Of a DNA stretch of 64,000 nucleotides, positions 8,283 to 16,799 are shown piece after piece. Each line of letters opens with the position of its first letter. Within the stretch, counting starts at the first letter, position 1. The notes under the pieces are model-generated. The model did not search any database. It was not told the origin of the DNA and saw nothing but the letters and a program-made list of their open reading frames with translations. A program made the position numbers and the translations under genes. The DNA is from Thalassobaculum fulvum. Lineage in GTDB: Bacteria > Pseudomonadota > Alphaproteobacteria > Thalassobaculales > Thalassobaculaceae. The DNA is taken from positions 232,395 to 296,394 of the forward strand of contig NZ_BMZS01000011.1 of NCBI RefSeq assembly GCF_014652915.1. Direction: 5' to 3'.

Positions 8283-9947
8283 TCAGGCGGCCTTCGGGCG
8301 CCGCACCGTCGCCACCCGGAAGCGGTTGGCGACGAACGCGGCGTCGGTCAGGCAGGCGTTGCCGGCCGGGTTGGCGCCGGTCACGTGGTAGTCGCTGAAG
8401 GCGGCACTCTGGTTGACGAAGATGCCGCCGGTCAGGTTGCAGGACAGGTTCACGCCGGCGGCCGCGAAGGCGTCGGCGGCGGCGTCCAGCGTAGTGTCGT
8501 CGGTGGCGTAGGCGGCCGCAGTGATCGCGCCCCTGGCCCTGGCGGCGCCAGCAGCCCGGGCGATCGCGTCGGCGACGTCGTCGGTCGCCACCACGAAGGC
8601 GATCGGGCCGAACCGCTCCTCCAGGTGGGTGTCGGTCTCGGACGCGTCGACCGCCAGGATCAGCGGGGTCGCGGTGCGGGCCTCGTCGAAGCCGGGGATC
8701 GGCAGCGACGGCCGCACCACCCGGCCGAGCCCGGCCGCCGCCTCGACGCGCGCGACGGTCGCCGGGCTGGCGATCGCGCCGCACACGCCGATGGCCCGCG
8801 CCGGGTCGGCCAGCAGCTTGTCGACCGCCGCCGCGATGCCCTGGGCGACCTCGTCGAACGACTTGTGGCCCTGGTCGGTCTCGATCCCGCCGCGCGGCAC
8901 GAACACGTCCTGCGGGGCGGTGCACATCTGCCCGCTGTACAGCGACAGCGAGAACGCGATGTTGGCGCACATGCCGGCGAAGTCGTCGGTCGAGGCGACC
9001 ACGATCGAGTTGACCCCGGCCTCCTCGGTGTACAGCGCGGCGTCCTTCAGGTTGGCGCGCAGCCAGCCGGCGAACGCGTTGGAGCCGGTGAAGTCGACGA
9101 TCGCGACCTCCGGCCGGGTCGCCAGCTCCTTGGTGTTCTCGGCACCGGGGGCGTCGGCCGCCAGCAGCAGCACGTTCGGGTCGAAGCCCTGCTCGGCCAG
9201 CACCTCGCGACCGATCTCGACGGTGATCGCCAGCGGCAGGATCGCCGTCGGGTGCGGCTTCACGATCACCGTGTTGCCGGTCGCCAGGCTGGCGAACATG
9301 CCGGGATAGCCGTTCCAGGTCGGGAAGGTCGCGCAGCCGATGGTGAGCGCGATGCCGCGCGGCACGATCCGGTAGCGCTTCTCCAGCACCAGCGGGTCGC
9401 CCTTGCCCTGCGGCTTGCTCCACTCGACCGTCGCCGGGGTGCGGGTCATCTCGGCCCAGGCGTAGGCGACCGCCTCGAGCGCCCGGTCCTGGGCGTGCGG
9501 GCCGCCGGCCTGGAACGCCATCACGAAGGCCTGGCCGGTGGTGTGCATCACCGCGTTGCCGATCTCGAAGCTGCGCCGGTTAAGCCGCGCCAGGATCTCC
9601 AGGCAGACGCCGACCCGCTGCTCGACGGTCGCGGCCGCCCATCCCTTGCCGGCGGCGGCCGAGGCGGCGATCAGCGCGTCGACGGAAGCGGCCGGATAGG
9701 CGATGTCGAGTGCCGGGCCGTAGGGCGAGGTCTCCGCACCGACCGTGCCCCGGTCGGCCGGGTGGCCGGGCAGGGCGAACGGCTTGCCGAGGCGGGCGTT
9801 GAACGCCGCCTCGCCGTCCTGCTTGGCGGTCTCGCCGTAGATCCTGCCGCTCGGCGTCTCCGGGTAGGCGGACCAGAAGCCGCGCTCGGCCGTGGCTTCG
9901 ACCGCCCGGGTCAGCAGCGCGCGATGGGTCTCGAACAGATCGGCCAT
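8283..9947 (-). CDS. paaN: Phenylacetate degradation aldehyde dehydrogenase PaaN
   Basis: A 554-residue aldehyde dehydrogenase superfamily protein of the PaaN type, with the long N-terminal segment FETHRALLTRAVEATAERGFWS that marks this group. The catalytic Cys is in GQMCTAPQ and the general-base Glu region is TEEAGVNS. PaaN is thought to oxidise the semialdehyde formed on opening of the oxepin-CoA ring, a step done by the PaaZ fusion in E. coli; the hydratase partner would be separate. The start ATG 9947 has GGGAGG upstream. It is divergent from paaG across a 164-bp promoter region and heads the leftward transporter-fumarase run. Confidence 0.9.
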   Translation of the reverse strand: MADLFETHRALLTRAVEATAERGFWSAYPETPSGRIYGETAKQDGEAAFNARLGKPFALPGHPADRGTVGAETSPYGPALDIAYPAASVDALIAASAAAGKGWAAATVEQRVGVCLEILARLNRRSFEIGNAVMHTTGQAFVMAFQAGGPHAQDRALEAVAYAWAEMTRTPATVEWSKPQGKGDPLVLEKRYRIVPRGIALTIGCATFPTWNGYPGMFASLATGNTVIVKPHPTAILPLAITVEIGREVLAEQGFDPNVLLLAADAPGAENTKELATRPEVAIVDFTGSNAFAGWLRANLKDAALYTEEAGVNSIVVASTDDFAGMCANIAFSLSLYSGQMCTAPQDVFVPRGGIETDQGHKSFDEVAQGIAAAVDKLLADPARAIGVCGAIASPATVARVEAAAGLGRVVRPSLPIPGFDEARTATPLILAVDASETDTHLEERFGPIAFVVATDDVADAIARAAGAARARGAITAAAYATDDTTLDAAADAFAAAGVNLSCNLTGGIFVNQSAAFSDYHVTGANPAGNACLTDAAFVANRFRVATVRRPKAA

Positions 9948-10013
9948 GGGTCCTCCCGCAGATGCGCGTCGTCGTCGCGCGCCGGTTCTCGTTGGTCGAC
10001 AATTACAATTGAC

Positions 10014-10027
10014 TGACCGGCCGGTCA
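10014..10027. promoter_or_regulatory. Candidate PaaR operator in the paaN/paaG divergent promoter
   Basis: Perfect 14-bp palindrome TGACCGGCCGGTCA, between paaN (start 9947, leftward) and paaG (start 10112, rightward). TTGAC -35-like boxes overlap it on both strands. The pattern GACC-N4-GGTC is shared with 18905-18918 in front of paaA. TetR-type PaaR regulators use sites of this kind. Confidence 0.65.
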
Positions 10028-10111
10028 ATGCAAGATGCCAATTCAGAATTGCCGGCCGCTGACGCAGAATTGCGCGACGATGCAACGGCAGGCAGCCAGG
10101 GAGGACGAAGC

Positions 10112-10909
10112 ATGGCGCCGAACGACACGGTGCTGGTCGAGGTGGCGGACGGGATCGCCCGGCTGACCCTGAACCGACCCGACAAGCTCAACGCCTTCAA
10201 CGAGGCGATGCACCGCGCGCTGCACGCGGCCCTCGACGAGGCGAAGTGGGACGAGAACGTGCGGGCGATCCTGCTGACCGGCGCCGGCCGCGCGTTCTGC
10301 GCCGGCCAGGACCTGGCTGAGGTCGATCCCCACAAGGCCGACGGCGAGCCGGATCTCGGCGAGACCATCGAGCGGCTGTACAACCCGCTGATCCGGCTGA
10401 TCCGCAGCATCGACAAGCCGATCGTCTGCGCGGTCAACGGCGTGGCGGCCGGTGCCGGCGCCAGCGTCGCGCTGGCCTGCGACCTGGTGCTGGCCGGCCG
10501 CTCGGCCAAGTTCATCCAGGCGTTCTGCAAGATCGGCCTGGTGCCGGATTCCGGCGCCACCTGGGCGCTGACCCGGCTGGTCGGCGAGGCCCGGGCCAAG
10601 GGGCTGGCGCTGACCGGCCGGCCGCTCGACGCCGAGACCGCCGCCGGCTGGGGGCTGATCTGGCACGCGGTCGACGACCAGCACCTGATGGAGGAGGCCG
10701 GCAAGCTCGCCGCCTCGCTGGCCGCCGGGCCGACCGTCGGCCTCGGTTTGACCAAGCGGGCGATCCAGGCGGCGTCGACCAACAGCCTGGACGACCAGCT
10801 CGACCTGGAGCGCGACCTGCAGCGCGAGGCCGGGCTGACCCCGGACTACGCCGAGGGCGTCGCCGCCTTCACCGAGAAACGCCCCGCCAACTTCACCGGA
10901 CGCCGCTGA
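10112..10909 (+). CDS. paaG: Ring 1,2-epoxyphenylacetyl-CoA isomerase PaaG
   Basis: A 265-residue crotonase-fold protein. It has the oxyanion-hole segments GAGRAFCAGQDL (about residue 62) and NGVAAGAGASVALACDL (about 112), and the PaaG-type motif LVPDSGATW with Asp near residue 136. PaaG isomerises the ring epoxide to the oxepin-CoA and also shifts double bonds later in the pathway. The start ATG 10112 follows GGGAGG. First gene of paaG-paaI-paaK-paaR; its stop overlaps the paaI ATG by one base. Confidence 0.9.
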   Translation: MAPNDTVLVEVADGIARLTLNRPDKLNAFNEAMHRALHAALDEAKWDENVRAILLTGAGRAFCAGQDLAEVDPHKADGEPDLGETIERLYNPLIRLIRSIDKPIVCAVNGVAAGAGASVALACDLVLAGRSAKFIQAFCKIGLVPDSGATWALTRLVGEARAKGLALTGRPLDAETAAGWGLIWHAVDDQHLMEEAGKLAASLAAGPTVGLGLTKRAIQAASTNSLDDQLDLERDLQREAGLTPDYAEGVAAFTEKRPANFTGRR

Positions 10910-11355
10910 TGGATTCGCCCACCGCCCTCTCGCCGCAGGATCTCGCCGAAGCCTGTGCCCGCGCCATGTGGGACGACGACCAGGCGTCGCAGCGCCTCGG
11001 CATGGCGATCGAGTCGATCGGCCCCGGCACCGCGGTGCTGGCGATGACGGTCGACGCCAGCAAGACCAACGGGCACAGGACCTGCCACGGCGGCTTCATC
11101 TTCACCCTGGCGGACTCGGCCTTCGCGTTCGCCTGCAACAGCTACAACACCCGCTCGGTGGCGCAGCACTGCTCGGTCACCTTCATCGCTCCGGCGTTCG
11201 AGGGCGACCGGCTGACCGCGACCGCCCGCGAGGTGCAGCGCTATGGCCGCAGCGGCATCTACGACATCGTCGTCACCAACCAGAAGGGCGAGGCGATCGC
11301 CGAGTTCCGCGGCCACTCGCGGACCATCGGCGGGACCCTGGTGCCCGCGGAGTAA
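10909..11355 (+). CDS. paaI: Hydroxyphenylacetyl-CoA thioesterase PaaI
   Basis: A 148-residue hotdog-fold acyl-CoA thioesterase. The signature HGGFIFTLADSAFAFA holds the catalytic Asp69, and the Asn/His pair upstream (TNGHRTCHGG) fits the PaaI family. It hydrolyses dead-end or accumulating hydroxyphenylacetyl-CoA esters and so releases trapped CoA. The one-base overlap with paaG and 40-bp gap to paaK place it in one operon. Length is normal for the family (about 140 residues). Confidence 0.92.
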   Translation: MDSPTALSPQDLAEACARAMWDDDQASQRLGMAIESIGPGTAVLAMTVDASKTNGHRTCHGGFIFTLADSAFAFACNSYNTRSVAQHCSVTFIAPAFEGDRLTATAREVQRYGRSGIYDIVVTNQKGEAIAEFRGHSRTIGGTLVPAE

Positions 11356-11395
11356 GGAACAAGGCGCCGGAAGGTGCCGTTCGGGAGAGAACGCC

Positions 11396-12706
11396 ATGGA
11401 AGACCTGTCGCCGAAGCCCGGGGATCTGGAGCCGATCGAGACCGCGTCGCGCGACGAGATCGCCGCCCTGCAGCTGCAGCGCATGAAGTGGTCGCTCGGC
11501 CACGCCTACGAGAACTCGCCGTTCTACCGGCAGCGCTTCGACCAGGCCGGCGTGCACCCCGATGACCTGAACAGCCTCGCCGACCTCGCCAGGTTCCCGT
11601 TCACCGGCAAGCAGGACCTGCGCGACACCTATCCGTTCGGCATGTTCGCGGTGCCGCGCGAGAAGGTGGCGCGCGTGCATGCCTCGTCCGGCACCACCGG
11701 CAAGCCGACGGTGGTCGGCTACACTGCCGCCGACATCGACAACTGGGCGTCCCTGATGGCCCGTTCGATCCGCGCCTCCGGCGGCCGGGCCGGCGACATC
11801 GCCCACATCGCCTACGGTTACGGGCTGTTCACCGGCGGCCTCGGCGCCCATTACGGGGCCGAGAAGCTGGGCTGCACGGTGGTGCCGGTGTCCGGCGGCA
11901 TGACCGAGCGGCAGGTGACCCTGATCACCGACTTCAGGCCGCGCATCATCATGGTGACGCCGTCCTACATGCTGTCGATCCTGGACGAGTTCCGGCGCCT
12001 CGGCATGGACCCGCGCGAGACCTCGCTGGCGGTCGGCATCTTCGGCGCCGAGCCGTGGACCAACGCCATGCGCCAGGAGATCGAGCAGGCCTTCGACATG
12101 CATGCGGTCGACATCTACGGCCTGTCCGAGGTGATGGGGCCGGGTGTGGCCAACGAATGCGTCGAGACCAAGGACGGCCTGCACATCTGGGAGGACCACT
12201 TCTACCCGGAGATCATCGACCCGGAGACCGGCGCGGTGCTGCCGGACGGCGAGAAGGGCGAGCTGGTGTTCACCACGCTGACCAAGGAGGCGCTGCCGAT
12301 CATCCGCTACCGCACCCGCGACCTGACCCGGCTGCTGCCGGGCACGGCGCGCTCGATGCGGCGGATCGAGAAGATCACCGGGCGCTCCGACGACATGATG
12401 ATCATCCGCGGCGTCAACGTGTTCCCGACCCAGATCGAGGAACAGCTCATGAAGTGCCGGGGCCTGGCGCCGCACTTCCAGATCGAGCTGACCCGCGACG
12501 GCCGGATGGACCGCATGGCGGTGCTGGTCGAGGCGGTCGAGGGCAGCGCGGATGCGGCGGCCCGCGACGCCTCGGCGCGCGAGCTGGCGCATCACATCAA
12601 GAGCGTGATCGGCATCAGCGCGGCGGTGGTGGTGAACGACCCGGGCGGGGTCGAGCGCTCGGCAGGCAAGGCCCGCCGGGTGGTCGACAAGCGGCCGAAG
12701 GGATGA
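11396..12706 (+). CDS. paaK: Phenylacetate-CoA ligase PaaK
   Basis: A 436-residue adenylate-forming enzyme that activates phenylacetate with ATP and CoA, the entry step of the pathway. The ATP loop is SSGTTGKP (residues 97-104). Further marks are YGLFTGGLG, the aromatic-acid pocket FGAEPW, YGLSEVMGPG and the C-terminal RGVNVFPTQIEEQL hinge. The family is usually 430-440 residues. ATG 11396 is used, after GGGAGAGAACGCC; the open frame continues upstream only as a shadow of paaI. Confidence 0.95.
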   Translation: MEDLSPKPGDLEPIETASRDEIAALQLQRMKWSLGHAYENSPFYRQRFDQAGVHPDDLNSLADLARFPFTGKQDLRDTYPFGMFAVPREKVARVHASSGTTGKPTVVGYTAADIDNWASLMARSIRASGGRAGDIAHIAYGYGLFTGGLGAHYGAEKLGCTVVPVSGGMTERQVTLITDFRPRIIMVTPSYMLSILDEFRRLGMDPRETSLAVGIFGAEPWTNAMRQEIEQAFDMHAVDIYGLSEVMGPGVANECVETKDGLHIWEDHFYPEIIDPETGAVLPDGEKGELVFTTLTKEALPIIRYRTRDLTRLLPGTARSMRRIEKITGRSDDMMIIRGVNVFPTQIEEQLMKCRGLAPHFQIELTRDGRMDRMAVLVEAVEGSADAAARDASARELAHHIKSVIGISAAVVVNDPGGVERSAGKARRVVDKRPKG

Positions 12707-12776
12707 GCGTCGACCGTTGCGCGGCACCGCTCCCGCCGCATAGAAGACGCTTTCACCGCCGGCAGGAGGATGGCTG

Positions 12777-13373
12777 ATGGCGCGGACCCGCGCGGCCGAC
12801 TACGACGACAAGCGCCAGGCGATCCTCGACCGCTCGGCCTCGGTGTTCGCCGAGCACGGGGTCGACCGCGCCTCGATGGCGCAGGTCGCGACCCATTGCG
12901 GCGTCTCCAAGGCCCTGCTGTACCACTACTACGACAGCAAGGAAGAGCTGCTGGTGGACATCATCCGCAGCCACCTGGAGGAGCTCGACGCCGCCATCGC
13001 CGCGGTCGACGACCCGGCCCTGCCGCCGGAGCGGCGGCTGCGGCTGCTGATCGGCCAGGTGCTGGAGAGCTACCGGGACGCCGACCACCATCACAAGGTC
13101 CAGATCGACGGCATGAAGACCCTGCCGGCCGACAAGGCCGAGGAGCTGAAGGCCCTGGAGCGCAGCATCGTCGGGCGGTTCAGCGCGGTGCTGCGGGAGC
13201 TCAACCCGGACCTCGACGCCGGCCGGCCGCTGCTGAAGCCGGTGACCATGTCGCTGTTCGGCATGCTGAACTGGGTGTTCATGTGGTTCCGCCCCGAGGG
13301 CGGCCTGACCCGCGAGGAATACGCCGACCTCGCGACCACCCTGATCGTCGAGGGCGTGCGGGCGGTGAAGTAG
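12777..13373 (+). CDS. paaR: TetR-family regulator, probable PaaR
   Basis: A 198-residue TetR protein. The N-terminal HTH domain (about residues 8-55) includes RQAILDRSASVFAEHG and CGVSKALLYHYYDSKEELL. The C-terminal ligand domain is of the length seen for PaaR, which responds to phenylacetyl-CoA in other proteobacteria. It ends the paaGIK operon. GGAGGA precedes ATG 12777. The palindromes at 10014-10027 and 18905-18918 are its likely operators; an additional PaaX regulator is encoded at 19010-19987, so the island may be under double control. Confidence 0.85.
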   Translation: MARTRAADYDDKRQAILDRSASVFAEHGVDRASMAQVATHCGVSKALLYHYYDSKEELLVDIIRSHLEELDAAIAAVDDPALPPERRLRLLIGQVLESYRDADHHHKVQIDGMKTLPADKAEELKALERSIVGRFSAVLRELNPDLDAGRPLLKPVTMSLFGMLNWVFMWFRPEGGLTREEYADLATTLIVEGVRAVK

Positions 13374-13432
13374 GGCGCCCGACGCTGCGTGGGTCCAGGA
13401 GCCGGGCCGGGCGCGGATCTCTGGAATAATTC

Positions 13433-13498
13433 CGGTGACAGTGCACTCAATTGCACGCACTTGTCTCGTCGCCCGCCGAGATAAGTGCACTGTCACCG
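13433..13498. repeat. REP-like inverted repeat
   Basis: 15-bp perfect arms CGGTGACAGTGCACT / AGTGCACTGTCACCG around a 36-bp centre. The GGTGACAGTGCACT head is of the kind found in REP elements scattered by REP-associated tyrosine transposases; no such transposase is in the window. It lies between two convergent genes. Confidence 0.65.
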
Positions 13499-13505
13499 AA
13501 TTCCC

Positions 13506-13533
13506 CCGAATTGAATTGACACCGAATTGAATT
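13506..13533. repeat. Short direct repeat, AATT-rich
   Basis: CCGAATTGAATT occurs at 13506-13517 and 13522-13533, with further CCGAATT pieces on both sides. Its AT content is far below that of no other part of this GC-rich gap; it is the AT-richest spot between paaR and paaY. No function is evident. Confidence 0.6.
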
Positions 13534-13593
13534 CGCGAATTCGGGAAATCGCCGCAGGCGGGACGCATCCGGAACCCACCCGCCGCTCGGCCG

Positions 13594-14211
13594 TCAGTCG
13601 TCGCCGAACTTCAGGCGCTCCAGGAACAGCGGGTCGTAGCGCGGCGCGGTGACGCGCTTGCGGTCGGGCTCCTCGGCCGCCAGCGGCTCGCACTTCACCA
13701 GCTTGCCGGCGGCCTCGGCGGCGAGCTTGCGGTAGACGCCGGTGCCCTGGCGCTTCCACTGGATCTCCTGCTCGCTCAGCTCGCGGACCACCCGGGCCGG
13801 GCTGCCGACCGCCAGGCTGTTCGGCGGGATCCGGTCCTTGGCCTTCACGAACGCCATGGCGGCGACGATGCTGTTCTCGCCGACCACGGCCTCGTCCATC
13901 ACCACCGCGTTCATCCCGACCAGGGCGTTGCGGCCGATCCGGCAGCCGTGCAGCACGGCGCCGTGGCCGATGTGGCCCTCCTGCTCGATCACCACCTCGA
14001 CGTCCGGGAACGAGTGGACGACGCAGGTCTCCTGCAGGTTCGAGCCGGTCTCCATGACGATCCGCCCGAAGTCGCCGCGCAGGCAGGCCAGCGGCCCGAC
14101 ATAGCAGTTCGGCCCGACGACCACGTCGCCGATCAGCACCGCCGCCGGGTGCACGAAGGCGGTCGGGTGGATCACCGGGATCACGCCGTCGAAGGCGTAT
14201 ACGCCGCTCAT
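13594..14211 (-). CDS. paaY: PaaY, hexapeptide-repeat hydrolase (gamma-carbonic anhydrase-like)
   Basis: A 205-residue left-handed beta-helix protein. Hexapeptide repeats run from about residue 12 to 130, and probable metal-binding His66, His83 and His88 fit the gamma-carbonic anhydrase pattern. PaaY proteins of this type act as thioesterases on ring-CoA intermediates and protect the pathway from dead-end products. The gene overlaps the preceding paaC-like gene in an ATGA junction (14208-14211). The C-terminal tail, with EEPDRKRVTAPRYDPLF, is about normal for PaaY. Confidence 0.88.
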   Translation of the reverse strand: MSGVYAFDGVIPVIHPTAFVHPAAVLIGDVVVGPNCYVGPLACLRGDFGRIVMETGSNLQETCVVHSFPDVEVVIEQEGHIGHGAVLHGCRIGRNALVGMNAVVMDEAVVGENSIVAAMAFVKAKDRIPPNSLAVGSPARVVRELSEQEIQWKRQGTGVYRKLAAEAAGKLVKCEPLAAEEPDRKRVTAPRYDPLFLERLKFGDD

Positions 14212-14984
14212 TCGGGAACTCCTTCCGCGGGACCGATGCCGAGTTCGTCGAACAGCTCGGCCACCTCGGTGCGCCAGTTCTCGGCCAGGGTCTCGTTCGG
14301 TGTGCGGCGCAGGCCGAAGCGCTTCAGGGTGTCGAACCGCGGCGAGGCGGCGGACCCGAAGCTGGCGGCCACCCGCGGGTGCCAGTAGGCGGCGCTGGCG
14401 CGGGCCCGGGCGCGCTCCTCGGGGTCGAGCGCCAGCATGCGCAGGCCCTCCAGGCCGAGCTCGGCGTGTCGGATCTCGGTCGGCAGGATCGCCCGGAACG
14501 CCTCGGCCAGCGGCTGGTAGGAGCCGCCGGCGAACTCGTCGAGCTGGATCACCGTGGCCCGGCCCATCAGCACGTTCATCACCACCGCGTCGGTCCAGCC
14601 CTCGATCGGGTAGTGGAACACGCTGAGCCGCATGTCGCCCTGCCGCCGGCTGGCGCCGATGTCGGAATCCCGCGGCAGGCGCGCGCTCCACGGGTGGTGG
14701 CCGGCGTAGCGGGCGGTGTCGGCGCCGAACTCGCCCATGATCCGCAGCACCCGGTCGGCGTTGGCCAGCTTCTCGAACACGATGCGGCTGGCGGCGATCC
14801 GCTCCTTGATGCCCGGACCGTCGTTGATGATGCCGGCGAAGCCGGCGGCACCGGCCATCTCGGAATCGACGAAGGTCGCCATCAGGCGCATCAGCTCGCC
14901 GCGATAGCGCGGCGGCACGTTGGCCGGCGACGACAGCTTGCCGCCGCGGCTCAGGTAGTCGGTCAGTTCGATCTCGTCGCTCAT
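14208..14984 (-). CDS. Extra PaaA/PaaC-like ferritin-fold protein
   Basis: A 258-residue, mostly helical protein that resembles the phenylacetic acid catabolic (PaaA/PaaC) family but is distinct from both subunits encoded at 16800-18875. One EXXH motif is clear (TEIRHAELG, about residue 169); the first EXXH of PaaA seems absent (FEKLAN in its place), so a full di-iron site is doubtful. It sits between paaE and paaY in the epoxidase operon, with a 40-bp gap before it and an ATGA overlap after it. A structural, protective or chaperone role in the epoxidase system is a guess. Confidence 0.75.
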   Translation of the reverse strand: MSDEIELTDYLSRGGKLSSPANVPPRYRGELMRLMATFVDSEMAGAAGFAGIINDGPGIKERIAASRIVFEKLANADRVLRIMGEFGADTARYAGHHPWSARLPRDSDIGASRRQGDMRLSVFHYPIEGWTDAVVMNVLMGRATVIQLDEFAGGSYQPLAEAFRAILPTEIRHAELGLEGLRMLALDPEERARARASAAYWHPRVAASFGSAASPRFDTLKRFGLRRTPNETLAENWRTEVAELFDELGIGPAEGVPE

Positions 14985-15024
14985 TCCCGACGTTCCCCCT
15001 GGCTGCCGCTTCCGGGGCGGCGTT

Positions 15025-16101
15025 CTACCGATCGTAGTCGATCACGACCTTGTCGCTGACCGGGTGGCTCTGGCAAGTCAGCACGTAGCCGCGCCGCACC
15101 TCGTAGTCCTCGAGCGCGTAGTTCGCCTGCATCTCGACTTCGCCCTCGACCACCAGGGCCCGGCAGGTCGAGCAAACCCCGGCGGTGCAGGCGTAGGGCA
15201 CGTCGATCTTCGCCGCCTGGGCGGCCTCCAGGATGGTCTGGCCGGCCTTCGCGACGGTCACGGTCTGCGCCGCCCCGTCCAGGATGATGGTCGCGGTGCA
15301 GGTCGCCTCGCCGCTCTCCGCCCTGGACGCGCCGGCCGGCTGGCGGGCGCGGCCGGGCTGGCCGCTGGCGAACAGCTCGAACTTGACCTGGTCGTCGCGC
15401 AGGCCGTGCTCCTTCAGGGTCTCGGCGACCGCCAGCATCATCGGCTCGGGCCCGCAGATGAAGGCGAGGTCGGCATGGGCGACGTCGATCCAGCGGCCGA
15501 ACAGGGCCCGGCACTTGTCGCGGTCGAGCCGGCCGCTGAACAGCCCGCCGTCGGGGTCCTCGCTCTCCAGCACGTGCAGGATGCTGAGGCGCCCGAGGTG
15601 CTGGTTCTTCAGGTCCTCCAGCTCCTCGCGGAACATGATCGTGTTGATCGAGCGGTTGCCGTAGACCAGCGTGAAGCTCGACTTCGGCTCCTCGGCCAGC
15701 ACCGTCTTGACGATGCCGAGCAGCGGGGTGATGCCGCTGCCGCCGGCGAAGCCGAGGTAGCTGCGGCCGCTCGCAGCCTCGATCGGGGCGTGGAAGTTGC
15801 CCATCGGCGGCATTGCCTCGAGCACGTCGCCGACCTTCAGCTCCTCGTTGGCCCAGGTCGAGAAGCAGCCGCCGTCGATGCGGCGGATGCCGACCCGCAA
15901 GGTGCGCTCGCCGCGGCCGGCGCAGATCGAGTAGGAGCGGCGCAGCTCCTCGCCGTCGAAGCGCTGCCGGAAGGTCAGGTACTGGCCCTGGACATAGGCG
16001 AAGCGGTCGCGGTCCTCGGGCCGCGGCTCGAAGGTCACCACGACCGAGTCGCGGGTGTCGTGCCGGATGTCGGCCACGCTCAACGGATAGAACTGCGCCA
16101 T
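15025..16101 (-). CDS. paaE: Phenylacetyl-CoA epoxidase reductase subunit PaaE
   Basis: A 358-residue iron-sulfur flavoprotein. An N-terminal FAD domain has RRSYSICAG (residues about 54-62) and an NAD domain has GGSGITPLLG (about 128). A C-terminal plant-type [2Fe-2S] ferredoxin domain has Cys in ACTAGVCSTC and a fourth Cys in LTCQS. It passes electrons from NADPH to the di-iron PaaA. A 199-bp gap with a palindromic repeat separates it from paaD, unusual within this compact operon. Confidence 0.93.
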   Translation of the reverse strand: MAQFYPLSVADIRHDTRDSVVVTFEPRPEDRDRFAYVQGQYLTFRQRFDGEELRRSYSICAGRGERTLRVGIRRIDGGCFSTWANEELKVGDVLEAMPPMGNFHAPIEAASGRSYLGFAGGSGITPLLGIVKTVLAEEPKSSFTLVYGNRSINTIMFREELEDLKNQHLGRLSILHVLESEDPDGGLFSGRLDRDKCRALFGRWIDVAHADLAFICGPEPMMLAVAETLKEHGLRDDQVKFELFASGQPGRARQPAGASRAESGEATCTATIILDGAAQTVTVAKAGQTILEAAQAAKIDVPYACTAGVCSTCRALVVEGEVEMQANYALEDYEVRRGYVLTCQSHPVSDKVVIDYDR

Positions 16102-16144
16102 GTCGGTTTCACTCGCTTAGCTGACGGATACCGCGAGGCGGCTG

Positions 16145-16268
16145 GTGGGTTCCGGCTCGTCCGCGCCGGCGCGCGGTCGTCCGGAATGACGACAGGAGGA
16201 GACTGTCCCACCTTTTCCTTCGTCATTCCGGACCGGACCGCCGGTGGCGGGAGGGAGCCGGAACCCAC
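16145..16268. repeat. Nested palindromic intergenic repeat, copy B (type 2)
   Basis: Outer arms GTGGGTTCCGGCTC / GAGCCGGAACCCAC and inner arms GTCCGGAATGACGA / TCGTCATTCCGGAC, all perfect. It carries TT/AA where type 1 carries CC/GG, in both arms. It lies inside the paa operon between paaD and paaE. Confidence 0.85.
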
Positions 16269-16300
16269 GAGGCGACGGGCTCTTTTCCATCCCTCACCCC

Positions 16301-16789
16301 TCAGTGGCACTTGAAGTAGTCGAACGGCTCCAGGCAGTCGTCGCAGCGGAACGCCGCCTTGCACGGGGTCGAGCCGAACTGGCTGACCACCCGGGTGGCG
16401 GTCGAGCCGCAGTGCGGGCAGACGACCGTCGGCGCCGCGTCGCCGGCCAGGTTGCAGCCGGCGGTGCCGGCGACCGGCGGGGCGATGCCGTAGCCCTGCA
16501 GCTTCCGGCGGCCCTTGTCGCTGATCCAGTCGGTGGTCCAGGCCGGCGACAGCCGGCGCCGCAGCTCGATCCGCTCGATGCCGTGGGCCCGCAGCGCGGT
16601 CTCGATCTCCAGGTTGATCACCGCGGTCGCCGGGCAGCCGGAATAGGTCGGCGTCACCGTCACCACCAGGGTGTCGTCCTCCCAGGCGAGGTCGCGGATG
16701 ATGCCGAGGTCGACCAGCGAGATCACCGGGATCTCCGGGTCCGGCACCTCGTCCAGCCAGGCCCGGATCTGATCGGTCGCGGGACGCAT
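16301..16789 (-). CDS. paaD: PaaD, iron-sulfur assembly-type accessory protein
   Basis: A 162-residue protein of the PaaD family. An N-terminal MIP18/DUF59 domain has DPEIPVISLVDLGI (about residues 17-30) and the conserved TPTYSGCPA with its Cys at about 52. A C-terminal zinc-ribbon-like part has CPHCGS and CDDC. PaaD is required for an active epoxidase, probably through cluster maturation of PaaE. It lies 10 bp after paaC. Confidence 0.92.
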   Translation of the reverse strand: MRPATDQIRAWLDEVPDPEIPVISLVDLGIIRDLAWEDDTLVVTVTPTYSGCPATAVINLEIETALRAHGIERIELRRRLSPAWTTDWISDKGRRKLQGYGIAPPVAGTAGCNLAGDAAPTVVCPHCGSTATRVVSQFGSTPCKAAFRCDDCLEPFDYFKCH

Positions 16790-16799
16790 CTGCCGGCTC

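Larger units (their letters stand above)
13389..13579. repeat. Degenerate copy of the palindromic repeat, interrupted by other repeats
   Basis: The left end GTGGGTCC (13389) and right end CCGGAACCCAC (13569-13579) match the outer arms of the A-E repeats. The middle is instead occupied by a 66-bp inverted-repeat element and an AATT-rich direct repeat. It fills most of the 220-bp gap between paaR and paaY. Best read as an old copy into which another repeat inserted; this is inference. Confidence 0.5.

Noticed and set aside
8169..10016. 615-codon plus-strand frame opposite paaN
   Set aside because: Antisense shadow of paaN, no recognisable domain.
11273..12727. 484-codon open frame opposite paaK
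   Set aside because: Antisense shadow of paaK, rich in Arg, His and Ala with no domain; paaK itself is certain.
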